Shown: in pieces, positions 24,247 through 35,228 of the stretch
How the letters are laid out: each line of letters begins with the position of its first letter
Position numbering within the stretch: position 1 is the stretch's first letter
Source of the DNA: Clostridia bacterium BRH_c25
Lineage (GTDB): Bacteria; Bacillota_A; Clostridia; Lutisporales; Lutisporaceae
DNA: 38,660 bases
Assembly (NCBI GenBank): GCA_001515955.1
Contig: LOES01000240.1
Span: forward strand, 1 to 38,660
Direction of reading: 5' to 3'
The notes under the pieces: model-generated
What the model was told of the DNA's origin: nothing
What the model saw: only the letters and a program-made list of their open reading frames with translations
The model's database searches: none
Translations under genes and position numbers: made by a program

Positions 24247-25470
24247 ATGTATAAATTCTTTGACTTCAAAGTCTGCTTATCTGCTCTGGTAATTATTCTT
24301 GGAGTAATATTTGTACTTAAACCAGCAGCTATTGCAGAAATACTTATGGGGTTTGTTATAGGTATTTTACTGGGAAGGATACTATTGCTGCATAGGATGA
24401 AGTCTGTAACTATTCTGAAAAACCATATATCGAACATAGCCGAGGGTGGTGGTGACCTTACAAAAACCATACATATCGGGGGCAAAAATGAAATTGTGGA
24501 AACAACTGAAAAATTCAACCTATTGGCGGAAAGAACCAGAAGAGTCGTTTCGGAGACAGCAGCAAGTGCGCTGGAGCTGAATGAGATTTCAAGCCACCTG
24601 ATAAAAGCAGCTGGAAGAGTATACTCTTCTACAGGTCAGACAGTAAATGCAATAAATGAAATTGTTAAAGGCAATGAGGAGGTTGCAGAGGAGGTGGTAA
24701 GAGTCAGTGCACTGCTGTGCGAAATCAATGAATATGCAGGTATTACAGCAAAAGATATGAAGAATGTCATTGCACAGTTTGAGTATACGGGGAATGCAGT
24801 TAGTACAGGGAAACAGGCTGTGGCAGCTCAAAACCTGCAAATGGAGCAAACAAAAACTATAAATCTTGAAGTGTTTAACGCAGTAAAAAGTCTTGAGGTT
24901 AAAACCGAAATAATAAACAGTATAGTCAGTTCAATCGGTGCAATAGCAGAACAGACTAATCTGTTAGCACTGAATGCGGCCATAGAAGCAGCCAGAGCGG
25001 GTGAGCAGGGTAAAGGCTTCTCTGTTGTTGCTGAAGAAGTGAGAAAGCTTGCAGAGTCCTCCTCTAAGGCAACCAAAGAAGTATTTGACAACGTAATGGA
25101 AATACAGGAAGCGGTAAAACTGGCCATGGGGCGGGTAAATGAAGCAGTTGAAGGAACGGAAAAGCAAGAAGTCATGGTCAGGCAAACGGAGAGTACATTT
25201 AATGAGATTACTGAAAAGGTGTTTTCGACAATGGTCTGCACCCATGAAGTGGGTAAGCGCATGAATGAAGTCAGCAGAAAGGTGGATGAATTGAACAGCT
25301 CCGTTCAGAATATATCTGCGACTGCTGAAGAGACTGCAGCTTCTACAGAACAGGTTTCCGCATCTATAGAGGAACAGTTGGCAAACACTGAGGGCGTCAA
25401 TGAAATGGTACATGAGCTTAGTGAATTGACAGGAAAGATGGAAGGAATAGTGGGCTGCTTCAAGTATTAG
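24247..25470 (+). CDS. Methyl-accepting chemotaxis protein, compact type
   Basis: 407 residues. Residues about 10-50 form one or two membrane helices ([16 protein letters not shown] and [17 protein letters not shown]) with almost no extracellular loop. There is no sizeable ligand-binding domain, only a short HAMP-like region near 60-95. The rest is coiled-coil signalling domain with the CheA/CheW tip [38 protein letters not shown] near 230-270. It probably senses an internal or membrane-borne signal, or a partner protein such as the PTS. It follows the PTS locus in the same direction after 78 nt, with CAAGGAGGG as ribosome site, and ends at a T-tailed terminator. Confidence 0.92.
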   Translation: MYKFFDFKVCLSALVIILGVIFVLKPAAIAEILMGFVIGILLGRILLLHRMKSVTILKNHISNIAEGGGDLTKTIHIGGKNEIVETTEKFNLLAERTRRVVSETAASALELNEISSHLIKAAGRVYSSTGQTVNAINEIVKGNEEVAEEVVRVSALLCEINEYAGITAKDMKNVIAQFEYTGNAVSTGKQAVAAQNLQMEQTKTINLEVFNAVKSLEVKTEIINSIVSSIGAIAEQTNLLALNAAIEAARAGEQGKGFSVVAEEVRKLAESSSKATKEVFDNVMEIQEAVKLAMGRVNEAVEGTEKQEVMVRQTESTFNEITEKVFSTMVCTHEVGKRMNEVSRKVDELNSSVQNISATAEETAASTEQVSASIEEQLANTEGVNEMVHELSELTGKMEGIVGCFKY

Positions 25471-25520
25471 CAGATAAATTTCACAAGTATGGCTTACAGA
25501 CAATTAATGTGACATATATA

Positions 25521-25562
25521 CCTTCTTTTATTTTGCAGTAAGTATAATAAAAGAGGGTTTTT
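25521..25562 (+). terminator. Terminator after the chemotaxis gene
   Basis: CCTTCTTTTATT (25521-25532) pairs with AATAAAAGAGGG (25546-25557) with one G-U pair, 13-nt loop, and is followed by TTTTTC. It separates the chemoreceptor from the pcrA-like gene. Confidence 0.8.
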
Positions 25563-25638
25563 CTATGAGTAAGTCTGGGTAGGAGAAGTACTTTTCAATT
25601 ACTTGTCTTTTTTTGTTCTCAATATGGGAATGATGCTT

Positions 25639-25644
25639 TATAAT
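25639..25644 (+). promoter_or_regulatory. Putative -10 element of the pcrA-like gene
   Basis: A perfect TATAAT 36 nt before the GTG start, in the gap after the terminator. The nearest -35 candidate, TTGTTC (25613-25618), is 20 bp away, longer than ideal. Confidence 0.4.
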
Positions 25645-25679
25645 AGATACATAGCAAAAGAATTTTTGGAGGTACCAAT

Positions 25680-27605
25680 GTGGATTATCTAGAAAAGCTG
25701 AACAAAGAGCAGAGAGAAGCTGTACTTCATACCGAGGGCCCGCTTTTGATACTTGCGGGAGCCGGCAGTGGAAAGACGAGAGTACTTACCTATAGAATAG
25801 CTTATTTAATAGAGGAGAAAAGTGTATATCCCTCAAACATACTTGCAATAACCTTCACCAACAAGGCTGCGAAGGAAATGAAGGAAAGGGTGCAGAGCCT
25901 TATAGGCAGTGCCGAAAATATGTGGATTTCCACCTTCCATTCGGCTTGCGTGAGGATACTGAGGAAAAATGTTGAAAGCCTTAAGGATTATAAAAAGAAT
26001 TTTGTCATATATGATTCAAAGGATCAGGAAGCTCTGGTAAAGGAGTGTTTGAAGGAGTTAAACCTGAATGAGAAGAATTTTCCCTTCAGGGCTGTGTCTT
26101 CTGAAATTTCCAGCGCAAAAGATATGCTAATGACACCCGACAAATTCTATGACAGGAATATGCATGACATGAGGAAAAGGAAGATTGCCGATATATACAA
26201 GCTGTACCAGAAGAAGCTGCAGAAGAACAATGCTCTGGACTTTGACGATATATTGTACAAGACTGTGGAGCTTTTTGAGCTGAACCCTGATATACTGCAA
26301 TACTACCAGAACAAGTTCAAGTACATAATGGTAGACGAATACCAGGACACCAATTACTGTCAGTATACCCTGATAAGGCTTCTTGCCAAGCAGCACAAGA
26401 ACCTTTGCGTCGTAGGGGATGATGATCAATCTATCTATTCATGGCGCGGAGCGGACATTGGCAACATACTCAACTTTGAAAAGGATTTTCCCGGAGCTAT
26501 GGTTGTAAAGCTGGAGCAGAACTACCGTTCAACACAGGTAATATTGGATGCTGCAAATTCAGTCATAAAGAATAATTTTGCAAGGAAAAGCAAGAAGCTG
26601 TGGACAGAAAACGGTGAAGGCCGCTCAATAGTGTACCACTACGCAACGGACGAATGGGGAGAGGCAAACTTCATAATGGATGAGGTTGAAAGGATGGTTG
26701 CCCAGGAGAATAGGGAATTGGGGGATTTTGCGATACTGTACCGCACCAATGCTCAGTCCCGTGTACTTGAGGAAGCCTGTATGTCCCATGGACTACCCTA
26801 TAAGATTGTCGGAGGCTTCAAGTTCTATGACAGGAAAGAAGTAAAGAACGTAATTGCATATCTGAGGGTGATACAGAATCCTGATGAGGATTTGAGCCTG
26901 AAGAGAATTATAAATATTCCCAAAAGGGGCATAGGAAATACAACCCTGGAGGCAATAACACAGCATGCAAGGACAACAGGAGATTCTTTGTTCGGTGCTC
27001 TTCTGGAGGTTGACAGCATTGAGGGAGTGAGTACCAAGGCTAAAAAAGGGATAAAGGAATTTGTAAGGATAATGAGCGACCTTATGGGAATAGCGGAGAC
27101 TGAAAGGGTATCAAAGATTGTGAAGGAAGTGCTGGAACGCACAGGCTATCTGAGTGAGCTTGAAAAGGATGATGATGAAGAGTCCCGGACCAGAGCGGAG
27201 AATGTAAAGGAACTGCTGTCCGCGACCCTTGAATTCGAAGAGAAAAATGAAAGTGCCATATTGCCCGACTTCCTGGAGCAAATGGCTTTGATGTCAGATA
27301 TAGATACGGTGGAGGATGGGAAAGCCGCTTTGATAATGATGACATTACACAGTGCGAAAGGCCTGGAGTACCCCTTTGTATTTATTTCCGGCATGGAAGA
27401 GGGGGTTTTTCCCAGCCAGCGGTCCTACTTTGAAGAGAAGCAGATGGAAGAGGAAAGACGGCTTATGTATGTGGGAATAACCCGGGCAGAAGAAAGGCTT
27501 TACCTGACGGCTGCATTTGAACGCACATTATATGGAAATACTACTTATAATACGCCTTCGCAGTTCGTAAAGGAGATTCCGAAGGACCTTTTAGTAAAAG
27601 TATAG
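25680..27605 (+). CDS. pcrA: UvrD/PcrA-family 3'-5' DNA helicase, short form
   Basis: SF1A helicase for repair and replication-conflict resolution. 641 residues with all helicase motifs: NKEQREAVLHTEGPLLIL (Q motif), AGAGSGKTRVLT (Walker A), AITFTNKAAKEMKER, VDEYQDTNYCQY (motif II), GDDDQSIYSWRGAD (III), LEQNYRST (IV), TLHSAKGLEYPFVFI (V), and YVGITRAEERLYL (VI). It stops at QFVKEIPKDLLVKV, exactly where the helicase core ends in PcrA; the usual 70-100-residue tail with the Tudor-like, RNA-polymerase-binding domain is missing. GTG 25680 has GGAGGT 6 nt upstream. A palindromic element starts 5 nt after its stop. Confidence 0.92.
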   Translation: MDYLEKLNKEQREAVLHTEGPLLILAGAGSGKTRVLTYRIAYLIEEKSVYPSNILAITFTNKAAKEMKERVQSLIGSAENMWISTFHSACVRILRKNVESLKDYKKNFVIYDSKDQEALVKECLKELNLNEKNFPFRAVSSEISSAKDMLMTPDKFYDRNMHDMRKRKIADIYKLYQKKLQKNNALDFDDILYKTVELFELNPDILQYYQNKFKYIMVDEYQDTNYCQYTLIRLLAKQHKNLCVVGDDDQSIYSWRGADIGNILNFEKDFPGAMVVKLEQNYRSTQVILDAANSVIKNNFARKSKKLWTENGEGRSIVYHYATDEWGEANFIMDEVERMVAQENRELGDFAILYRTNAQSRVLEEACMSHGLPYKIVGGFKFYDRKEVKNVIAYLRVIQNPDEDLSLKRIINIPKRGIGNTTLEAITQHARTTGDSLFGALLEVDSIEGVSTKAKKGIKEFVRIMSDLMGIAETERVSKIVKEVLERTGYLSELEKDDDEESRTRAENVKELLSATLEFEEKNESAILPDFLEQMALMSDIDTVEDGKAALIMMTLHSAKGLEYPFVFISGMEEGVFPSQRSYFEEKQMEEERRLMYVGITRAEERLYLTAAFERTLYGNTTYNTPSQFVKEIPKDLLVKV

Positions 27606-27609
27606 TTTA

Positions 27610-27825
27610 TTATAGGTTGATAGAGACTGCTACAGGCTAGTGAAACTATTATACAGTCGCTGAAAGCTCCGAAACCAGAACTTCTAAACTCACTTCGGGC
27701 AGCATCAAAAACTCGCTTCGCTCAAACACTTGATGCTGCTATTCCTCCGCCTCGTTAAGAAGTTCTAAGGTTTCTCCGCAACGCTCCTTTAATAATAGTT
27801 CCACTAGCCGGATGTAAGCCTATAA
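27610..27825. repeat. 216-bp imperfect palindromic element between pcrA and ligA (MITE-like)
   Basis: Nested inverted repeats share one centre: TTATAGG/CCTATAA at the ends (27610-27616, 27819-27825); an 18-bp arm with one mismatch (27635-27652 with 27792-27809); AAACC plus AGAACTTCT (27672-27685) with AGAAGTTCT plus GGTTT (27758-27773); and GCAGCATCAA/TTGATGCTGC (27699-27708, 27730-27739). The centre reads CTCGCTTCGCTC. No ORF is inside. The shape fits a non-autonomous mobile palindrome or a large structured RNA. It fills the gap between the pcrA stop and the ligA leader. Confidence 0.7.
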
Positions 27826-29932
<2,107 letters not shown>

Positions 29933-30034
29933 AAGGCTGTCAACAATTGGGTCATGGAAGGGATCAGGAAGCTATTACAAAAGAGTTGGTACTGGAGTGG
30001 ATAAGAGACAAAGCTGCAATTTTCGAAATATTAA

Positions 30035-30089
30035 TTCATTGTAAGTTCATAAAAAATACAATGAAAGTTCACAGAAAATTCACAAACCT
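30035..30089 (+). promoter_or_regulatory. Pho-box-like array of five 11-bp direct repeats
   Basis: Hexamers TTCATT, TTCATA, TACAAT, TTCACA and TTCACA start at 30035, 30046, 30057, 30068 and 30079, an exact 11-bp period (one helical turn). This is the geometry of PhoB/PhoP response-regulator boxes. A TATATT -10-like hexamer at 30094-30099 lies 9 nt after the last hexamer, also as in Pho promoters. The rest of the 659-bp gap (29926-30584) holds no ORF that I can support, so the transcript from here is either a long leader of oppA or an untranslated RNA. Confidence 0.55.
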
Positions 30090-30364
30090 CTGTTATATTT
30101 AAAATTAGGCTACATGTCGAATGCATATGAATCATCAAGTCTCTGCAGTCATCCAGTATAGCACAATTGAAACAGTAATTGAAATGAGGGCAGTCATAGT
30201 ACTTATATAAATTTGCTGACTTAGTTTAATTGCAACATTTGATTATTATAAAATTTGAACAAGTACTTATTTTTTAAAATTCGCTGTGCTTATACGATGT
30301 AGGCATTGGGCCAGTTATGTTCCTTGACATTTAAATATGTTAGAATTATTTGTAAATTAGCTTC

Positions 30365-30393
30365 TTGAAAAAAACCTTCGGTTAATGTAATAT
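30365..30393 (+). promoter_or_regulatory. Putative oppA promoter
   Basis: TTGAAA (30365-30370), a 17-bp spacer and TAATAT (30388-30393). It predicts a leader of about 185 nt before oppA. That leader has a small hairpin at 30424-30451 (TGTGCT with AGCACA) and a 7-bp inverted repeat GCGTTTA/TAAACGC (30476-30482, 30550-30556); I recognise no riboswitch. A second -35-like TTGACA at 30323-30328 has only a poor -10. Confidence 0.45.
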
Positions 30394-30584
30394 TATACTA
30401 TACTTGATAAGGATGGGGGTGTTTGTGCTGTATCAAGAAGTATATAGCACAGGGTTAAAATGTTATACCCATGGAGCGTTTACATTATTGACTTATTCTA
30501 CCCTTAATTCTTGTTAGGTAACTGGAATTTGCGTGGCGATAAATTTACATAAACGCCTAAAACAAAAATAAGGGGGAAGAATTA

Positions 30585-32231
30585 ATGAAAAAGTCACTAG
30601 TTCTCGTACTTGCAATGCTGATGGTTTTGAGTATGGCATTATCAGCATGTGCACCAAAGCCACCGGCAGAAACTCCGGCTGGAGAAACTCCTGCACCGGC
30701 AGCTGAGCCAAAAATACTAAAAGCAAACAACGAGTTTGAGCCTGGATCATTAGACCCGGCTGTGGCACAAGGAACTCATGACTCATGGGTATTGGACCAT
30801 GTGTTTGAAGGACTCTATAAGAGGGATCCTGAAGGCAAGATAGTACCCGGAATGGCAAAGGAATACAAATTAGCTGATGACAATGTTACTTACACCTTTA
30901 CACTCCGTGACGACATCACCTGGTCAAACGGCGATCCTGTAACAGCTCATGACTTCGAATATTCATGGAAACGTGTATTGGATTCAAATCTTGCAGCTGA
31001 CTATGCATTCCAGCTTTATTACCTTAAAGGCGGGGAAGCGTACAATTCCGGTACAGGCGCAATAGAGGATGTAGGCGTAAAAGCCATCGATGACAAAACA
31101 TTGGAAGTTGTTCTTGCAGCACCTACTGCTTACTTTGTAGAGTTAACCGCATTCTATTCTTACTATCCGGTAAGCAAGAAGGTCGTAGAAGCTAACGCCG
31201 ATTGGGCAAAGAGTGCTGATACTTATGTATCCAACGGGCCTTTCAAATTAACCGAGTGGGAACACAATGCCAAGATCATGCTTATGAAAAATGATAAATA
31301 CTATGATGCATCACTGGTTAAATTGGACGGTATAGAACTGGCTATATTAAATGATGAAAACACAGCCTGGCAGAAGTATGAAGGGGGAGAATTCGACTTC
31401 CTGAGACTGGTACCCCAGGCAGTTACTGCACAGCTGAAGGCACAAGGAAATAAAGAACTGATAATCGGCGGTGAACTTGCAACATATTATTATAACCTCA
31501 ATACAAAGCTTAAACCTTTTGACAATCCAAAGATAAGAAAAGCTCTGTCGATGACCCTTGACAGACAGACTATAGTTGACAAGATAGCTCAGGGCGGACA
31601 GCTCCCTGCTGAAGGTGTTGTACCCTTCGGTATGACAGATGAAAACGGCGGAGAATATAGAAACGGTGCCGGAAAATTAATTGAGTACAACGTAGAAGAA
31701 GGTAAGAGACTATTTGCAGAAGGCTTGGCTGAAACTGGCTTCAAAGTTGAAGACTTCAGCAAATTTTCAATCCTCTACAATACACTCGAATCTCATAAGA
31801 AGATAGCTCAGGCAGCTCAGGAAATGTGGAGAACCAATCTGGGTGTAGAGCTTCAGCTTGAAAACGTTGACTTCCAGGTTAAGCTGGACAGAGAAAAAGC
31901 AGGTGACTACCAGATATCCCGTGCCGGTTGGATAGGCGATTATATCGACCCGATGACTTTCATGGATCTGTGGTTGAGCGACGGTGCTTTCAATGACGCT
32001 GAGTACAGCAATCCAGAATATGACAAGCTGGTACTTGAAGCTAAGTCAACAGTAGACCAGAAGGTTCGTATGGAAAACATGCGTAAGGCAGAGCAGATGT
32101 TAATGGCTGATATGCCGGTAGTTCCAGTATACTTCTACACTAGGCCATATGTTCAGAAGCCGTATGTAACAGGCGTATTCAAGCCACTTAACAGAGATCC
32201 ATACTTCATATACGCTGATATGAATAAATAG
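30585..32231 (+). CDS. oppA: Oligopeptide ABC transporter substrate-binding lipoprotein
   Basis: 548 residues. The N-terminus is a lipoprotein signal peptide, with lipobox LSAC and lipidated Cys22, then a Pro/Ala/Glu-rich spacer. The mature protein is an SBP family 5 protein: EPGSLDPA, YKRDPEGKIVPGMAKEYKL, YTFTLRDDITWSNGDPV, SKKVVE and the C-terminal QMLMADMPVVPVYFYTRP. It captures peptides outside the membrane and delivers them to OppBC. ATG follows AAGGGGGAAG. A T-tailed hairpin separates it from oppB, a common way of making more binding protein than membrane parts. Confidence 0.94.
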   Translation: MKKSLVLVLAMLMVLSMALSACAPKPPAETPAGETPAPAAEPKILKANNEFEPGSLDPAVAQGTHDSWVLDHVFEGLYKRDPEGKIVPGMAKEYKLADDNVTYTFTLRDDITWSNGDPVTAHDFEYSWKRVLDSNLAADYAFQLYYLKGGEAYNSGTGAIEDVGVKAIDDKTLEVVLAAPTAYFVELTAFYSYYPVSKKVVEANADWAKSADTYVSNGPFKLTEWEHNAKIMLMKNDKYYDASLVKLDGIELAILNDENTAWQKYEGGEFDFLRLVPQAVTAQLKAQGNKELIIGGELATYYYNLNTKLKPFDNPKIRKALSMTLDRQTIVDKIAQGGQLPAEGVVPFGMTDENGGEYRNGAGKLIEYNVEEGKRLFAEGLAETGFKVEDFSKFSILYNTLESHKKIAQAAQEMWRTNLGVELQLENVDFQVKLDREKAGDYQISRAGWIGDYIDPMTFMDLWLSDGAFNDAEYSNPEYDKLVLEAKSTVDQKVRMENMRKAEQMLMADMPVVPVYFYTRPYVQKPYVTGVFKPLNRDPYFIYADMNK

Positions 32232-32256
32232 AATATATAAGCTTTTTTAGGAAGAT

Positions 32257-32294
32257 CGAGGGGCTATATTAAATATAGCCCTCGGTTTTCTTTT
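32257..32294 (+). terminator. Terminator-like hairpin between oppA and oppB
   Basis: CGAGGGGCTATAT (32257-32269, one bulged G) pairs with ATATAGCCCTCG (32273-32284), 3-nt loop, followed by GTTTTCTTTTG. It is probably a partial terminator that lowers oppB-F expression relative to oppA. Confidence 0.75.
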
Positions 32295-32329
32295 GTGTTA
32301 GGAACAAATAATGGCAAAGGAGGTATAAG

Positions 32330-33259
32330 ATGAAAAAATATTTATTAAAAAGAATTTTAATGGCAGTTGTAACTATTTGGGCAGTAATTACTATAACTTT
32401 TATATTAATGCACTCTGTCCCTGGAAACCCTTTCAGAACAGAATCCAAAATGCCTAAAGTAGTATATGAGAATCTTCAAAAGAAATATGGCCTGGACAAA
32501 CCTTTATCTGAGCAATATTTTATATATTTAGGAAAAATTGTTAGGGGCGATTTTGGGGACTCTATGAAATCCAGAGTTGAGACAGTAAATCAGATGATAA
32601 CAAGAGGTTTTCCGGTATCCGGTGTTATAGGTATTGAAGCTTTATTAATAGCACTTTGTTTTGGACCGGCTTTGGGGGCGGTTGCTGCCTTGAATCAAAA
32701 TAGATGGCCGGATTATTTATCCATGATAATTGCTATTTTGGGTATTTCAGTACCAAGTTTTATTATGGGAACAGTATTTATTCAGTTTCTGGCCAGAAAT
32801 ATAGGCTGGCTGCCTATCGGTGGCTGGGGTGAATTCAGGCATTCTGTTTTACCGTCCTTCGCTTTGGCATTTCTGCCAATGGCACAGATCGCCAGGTTAA
32901 TGCGTTCAAGCATGCTGGAGGTTTTGAACCAGGACTACATCAAAACCGCAAAATCCAAAGGTATAACCAAAGCTACAGTTGTTTTGAAGCATGCTGTGAG
33001 AAACGCGATATTACCTGTTGTTTCTATTCTGGGTACAGTAGCATCTAATCTCTTGGTGGGAAGCTTTGTAATAGAAAAGATATTTGGTATCCCAGGTCTT
33101 GGAATGTTCTTTATAATGTCCATCGGAAACAGAGACTATCCTCTGATTATGGGGACTACAATTTTCTATGCTATTATACTGGTTTCTTTGTTACTAATGG
33201 TAGATATTGCTTATATGCTGATTGACCCGCGTATCAAGCTTGTAAAGGAGGGACGATAA
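32330..33259 (+). CDS. oppB: Oligopeptide ABC transporter permease, OppB
   Basis: 309-residue inner-membrane permease with about six helices. The N-terminus MKKYLLKRILMAVVTIW with an early helix, the conserved VPGNPFR and KYGLDKPLSEQYF segments, and the EAA loop (DYIKTAKSKG, KHAVRNAILPVV) that contacts the ATPases are typical of OppB/DppB. Ribosome site AAGGAGGTA. Its stop overlaps the oppC start (TAATG), so the two permeases are translationally coupled. Confidence 0.95.
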   Translation: MKKYLLKRILMAVVTIWAVITITFILMHSVPGNPFRTESKMPKVVYENLQKKYGLDKPLSEQYFIYLGKIVRGDFGDSMKSRVETVNQMITRGFPVSGVIGIEALLIALCFGPALGAVAALNQNRWPDYLSMIIAILGISVPSFIMGTVFIQFLARNIGWLPIGGWGEFRHSVLPSFALAFLPMAQIARLMRSSMLEVLNQDYIKTAKSKGITKATVVLKHAVRNAILPVVSILGTVASNLLVGSFVIEKIFGIPGLGMFFIMSIGNRDYPLIMGTTIFYAIILVSLLLMVDIAYMLIDPRIKLVKEGR

Positions 33260-34203
33260 TGAAAGCAGAATACAATCTTTCACCCGATTTATTCAATGTT
33301 GCATCAAGAGAAGATAGAAACGCAGAAAAAATACATCGTCCCAGTATAAAATATTGGCCGGATGTATGGCGAAGGCTCAAAATGAATCATTTGGCCATGA
33401 CAGGTTTAATATTAATAATATTTTTTTCTATTATGGCATTTGTTGGTACTGAAATAAATGGCTTCAAATATTTTGAACAAAACTATGACCTGATAAATGT
33501 TCACCCTAACGGTGTTCACTGGTTTGGTACCGATGAGCTGGGCAGGGATTTGTTCACAAGAGTCTGGTATGGTACCAGATACTCTTTGTTTATCGGGATT
33601 ATGGCTGCATTAATAGATTTTCTCATAGGAGTATTGTACGGTGGTATTGCAGGTATTACTACCAGAAGAGTAGATTCTGTTATGATGCGTATAGCTGAAG
33701 TAATATACAGCATACCATATTTGTTGGTAGTTATCCTTATATCTGTCGTATTTACTCAAGCCGGTCAGGGAAGTTCGCTGTTTATACTGATTTTTGCAAT
33801 GACTTTGACAAGCTGGGTACCAATGGCCATACTGGTTCGTGGACAAGTACTGCAACTGAAAGAGAGCGAATATGCTTTAGCGTCGGAATCCATAGGAGGC
33901 ACTAAAAACTGGATACTGAGGAAGCATATTATACCAAACACTCTTGGACCAATATTGGTTAATGTTACATTGTCAATCCCCAGGGCGATTTTCGCAGAAG
34001 CCACACTGAGTTTCATTGGACTTGGAATCCAAGCACCGAAATCCAGCCTGGGAGCCTTGGCTAATGATGGTTTGGCAGGTCTTCCGGTGGGAAATGCATA
34101 TCAGATTTTGATACCTGCGATATTTATTTCTCTTGTCATGTTTGCTTTCAATGTATTGGGCGATGGATTCCGTGATGCATTAGACCCAAGGCTGCGAAAA
34201 TAG
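33259..34203 (+). CDS. oppC: Oligopeptide ABC transporter permease, OppC
   Basis: 314-residue partner permease. An N-terminal cytoplasmic stretch precedes the first helix (MTGLILIIFFSIMAFVG), then HWFGTDELGRDLFTRVWYG, the standard OppC/DppC motif, and the EAA loop ASESIGGTKNWILRKHIIPN. It ends near DGFRDALDPRLRK, as in the family. Coupled by a TAATG overlap with oppB; a GAGAGGTGG ribosome site for oppD follows its stop. Confidence 0.95.
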   Translation: MKAEYNLSPDLFNVASREDRNAEKIHRPSIKYWPDVWRRLKMNHLAMTGLILIIFFSIMAFVGTEINGFKYFEQNYDLINVHPNGVHWFGTDELGRDLFTRVWYGTRYSLFIGIMAALIDFLIGVLYGGIAGITTRRVDSVMMRIAEVIYSIPYLLVVILISVVFTQAGQGSSLFILIFAMTLTSWVPMAILVRGQVLQLKESEYALASESIGGTKNWILRKHIIPNTLGPILVNVTLSIPRAIFAEATLSFIGLGIQAPKSSLGALANDGLAGLPVGNAYQILIPAIFISLVMFAFNVLGDGFRDALDPRLRK

Positions 34204-34217
34204 AGAGAGGTGGAAAT

Positions 34218-35228
34218 ATGGAAAATGTATTAGAAGTAAAAGATTTGAAGATATCCTTTAAGACTTTCTTCGGTGAAGTAGAAGCTGTCCGAGGCATATC
34301 CTTCAAAGTAGGAAAAGAAGAGACAATAGCCATAGTAGGTGAATCAGGCTGTGGAAAGTCTGTTACTGCAAGTGGCATCATGCAGCTTCTCCCTATGCCG
34401 CCGGCTTTTTTCAAGGGTGGAGAAATAATTTTCAATGGAGAAAACCTTTTAAATAAAAAAGAAAAAGAAATGCAAGCCATAAGGGGAAACAAGATATCAA
34501 TGGTCTTTCAGGATCCAATGACCTCTCTGAACCCCACAATGAAAATAGGCAAGCAGATAGTAGAAGGCTTGGTCAAGCATCATAAGATGAGTGCAGAAGA
34601 TGCCCATAAGAAGGCTATTGAGATGCTCGAGCTTGTTGCCGTACCGCAGCCCGGAAAAAGAATAAATCAGTACCCTCATGAGTTTTCAGGGGGTATGCGC
34701 CAGAGAGTAATGATTGCACTGGCTATGGTCTGCAATCCGCAGCTGCTTATTGCCGATGAGCCTACTACTGCGTTGGACGTTACAGTTCAAGCCCAGATTT
34801 TGGAGCTTATGAAAAAATTGCAGGAGCAGTTGGAGATGTCAATAATTCTGATTACTCATGACTTGGGAATAGTAGCCGACATGAGCGACAGGGTAATTGT
34901 CATGTACGCAGGACAAATCGTGGAGACAGGCTTGACTGAGGAGATATTTGCATCTCCCAAGCATCCATATACCAGGAAGTTGTTGGCTTCCGTACCACGT
35001 TTGGATATGAACAAGGATGAGCCGCTGTATTCAATAGATGGAACACCGCCGGATTTGTATATTCCTCCAAAGGGCTGCTCATTCTATGATCGCTGCACTG
35101 AAGCCATGAAGATTTGCAAGGATCATGTACCGGATTTAAATGAACATAATGATACTCATCTGAGCCGTTGCTGGTTGAACCATCCGATGGCACAAAAGGT
35201 ATATTCTATGGATGGGGGTGAGAAATAA
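34218..35228 (+). CDS. oppD: Oligopeptide ABC transporter ATPase, OppD
   Basis: 336 residues. Walker [13 protein letters not shown]-loop [16 protein letters not shown] signature [12 protein letters not shown], Walker [13 protein letters not shown] and the H-loop LITHD are all present, so it is predicted active. The C-terminal oligopeptide-transporter extension carries the cysteine motif [14 protein letters not shown]. It works with OppF to power OppBC. Its stop overlaps the oppF start (TAATG). Confidence 0.95.
   Translation: MENVLEVKDLKISFKTFFGEVEAVRGISFKVGKEETIAIVGESGCGKSVTASGIMQLLPMPPAFFKGGEIIFNGENLLNKKEKEMQAIRGNKISMVFQDPMTSLNPTMKIGKQIVEGLVKHHKMSAEDAHKKAIEMLELVAVPQPGKRINQYPHEFSGGMRQRVMIALAMVCNPQLLIADEPTTALDVTVQAQILELMKKLQEQLEMSIILITHDLGIVADMSDRVIVMYAGQIVETGLTEEIFASPKHPYTRKLLASVPRLDMNKDEPLYSIDGTPPDLYIPPKGCSFYDRCTEAMKICKDHVPDLNEHNDTHLSRCWLNHPMAQKVYSMDGGEK

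Noticed and set aside
27610..27825. Intact insertion sequence
   Set aside because: No transposase ORF and the whole element is a nested palindrome, so at most a non-autonomous element.
30394..30584. Riboswitch or T-box in the oppA leader
   Set aside because: Only small hairpins are seen; no T-box consensus (AGGGTGGNACCGCG) or other class is recognisable.
30514..30858. Minus-strand 114-codon ORF at the oppA start
   Set aside because: Antisense to the oppA signal peptide and leader, with no ribosome site and no motifs.
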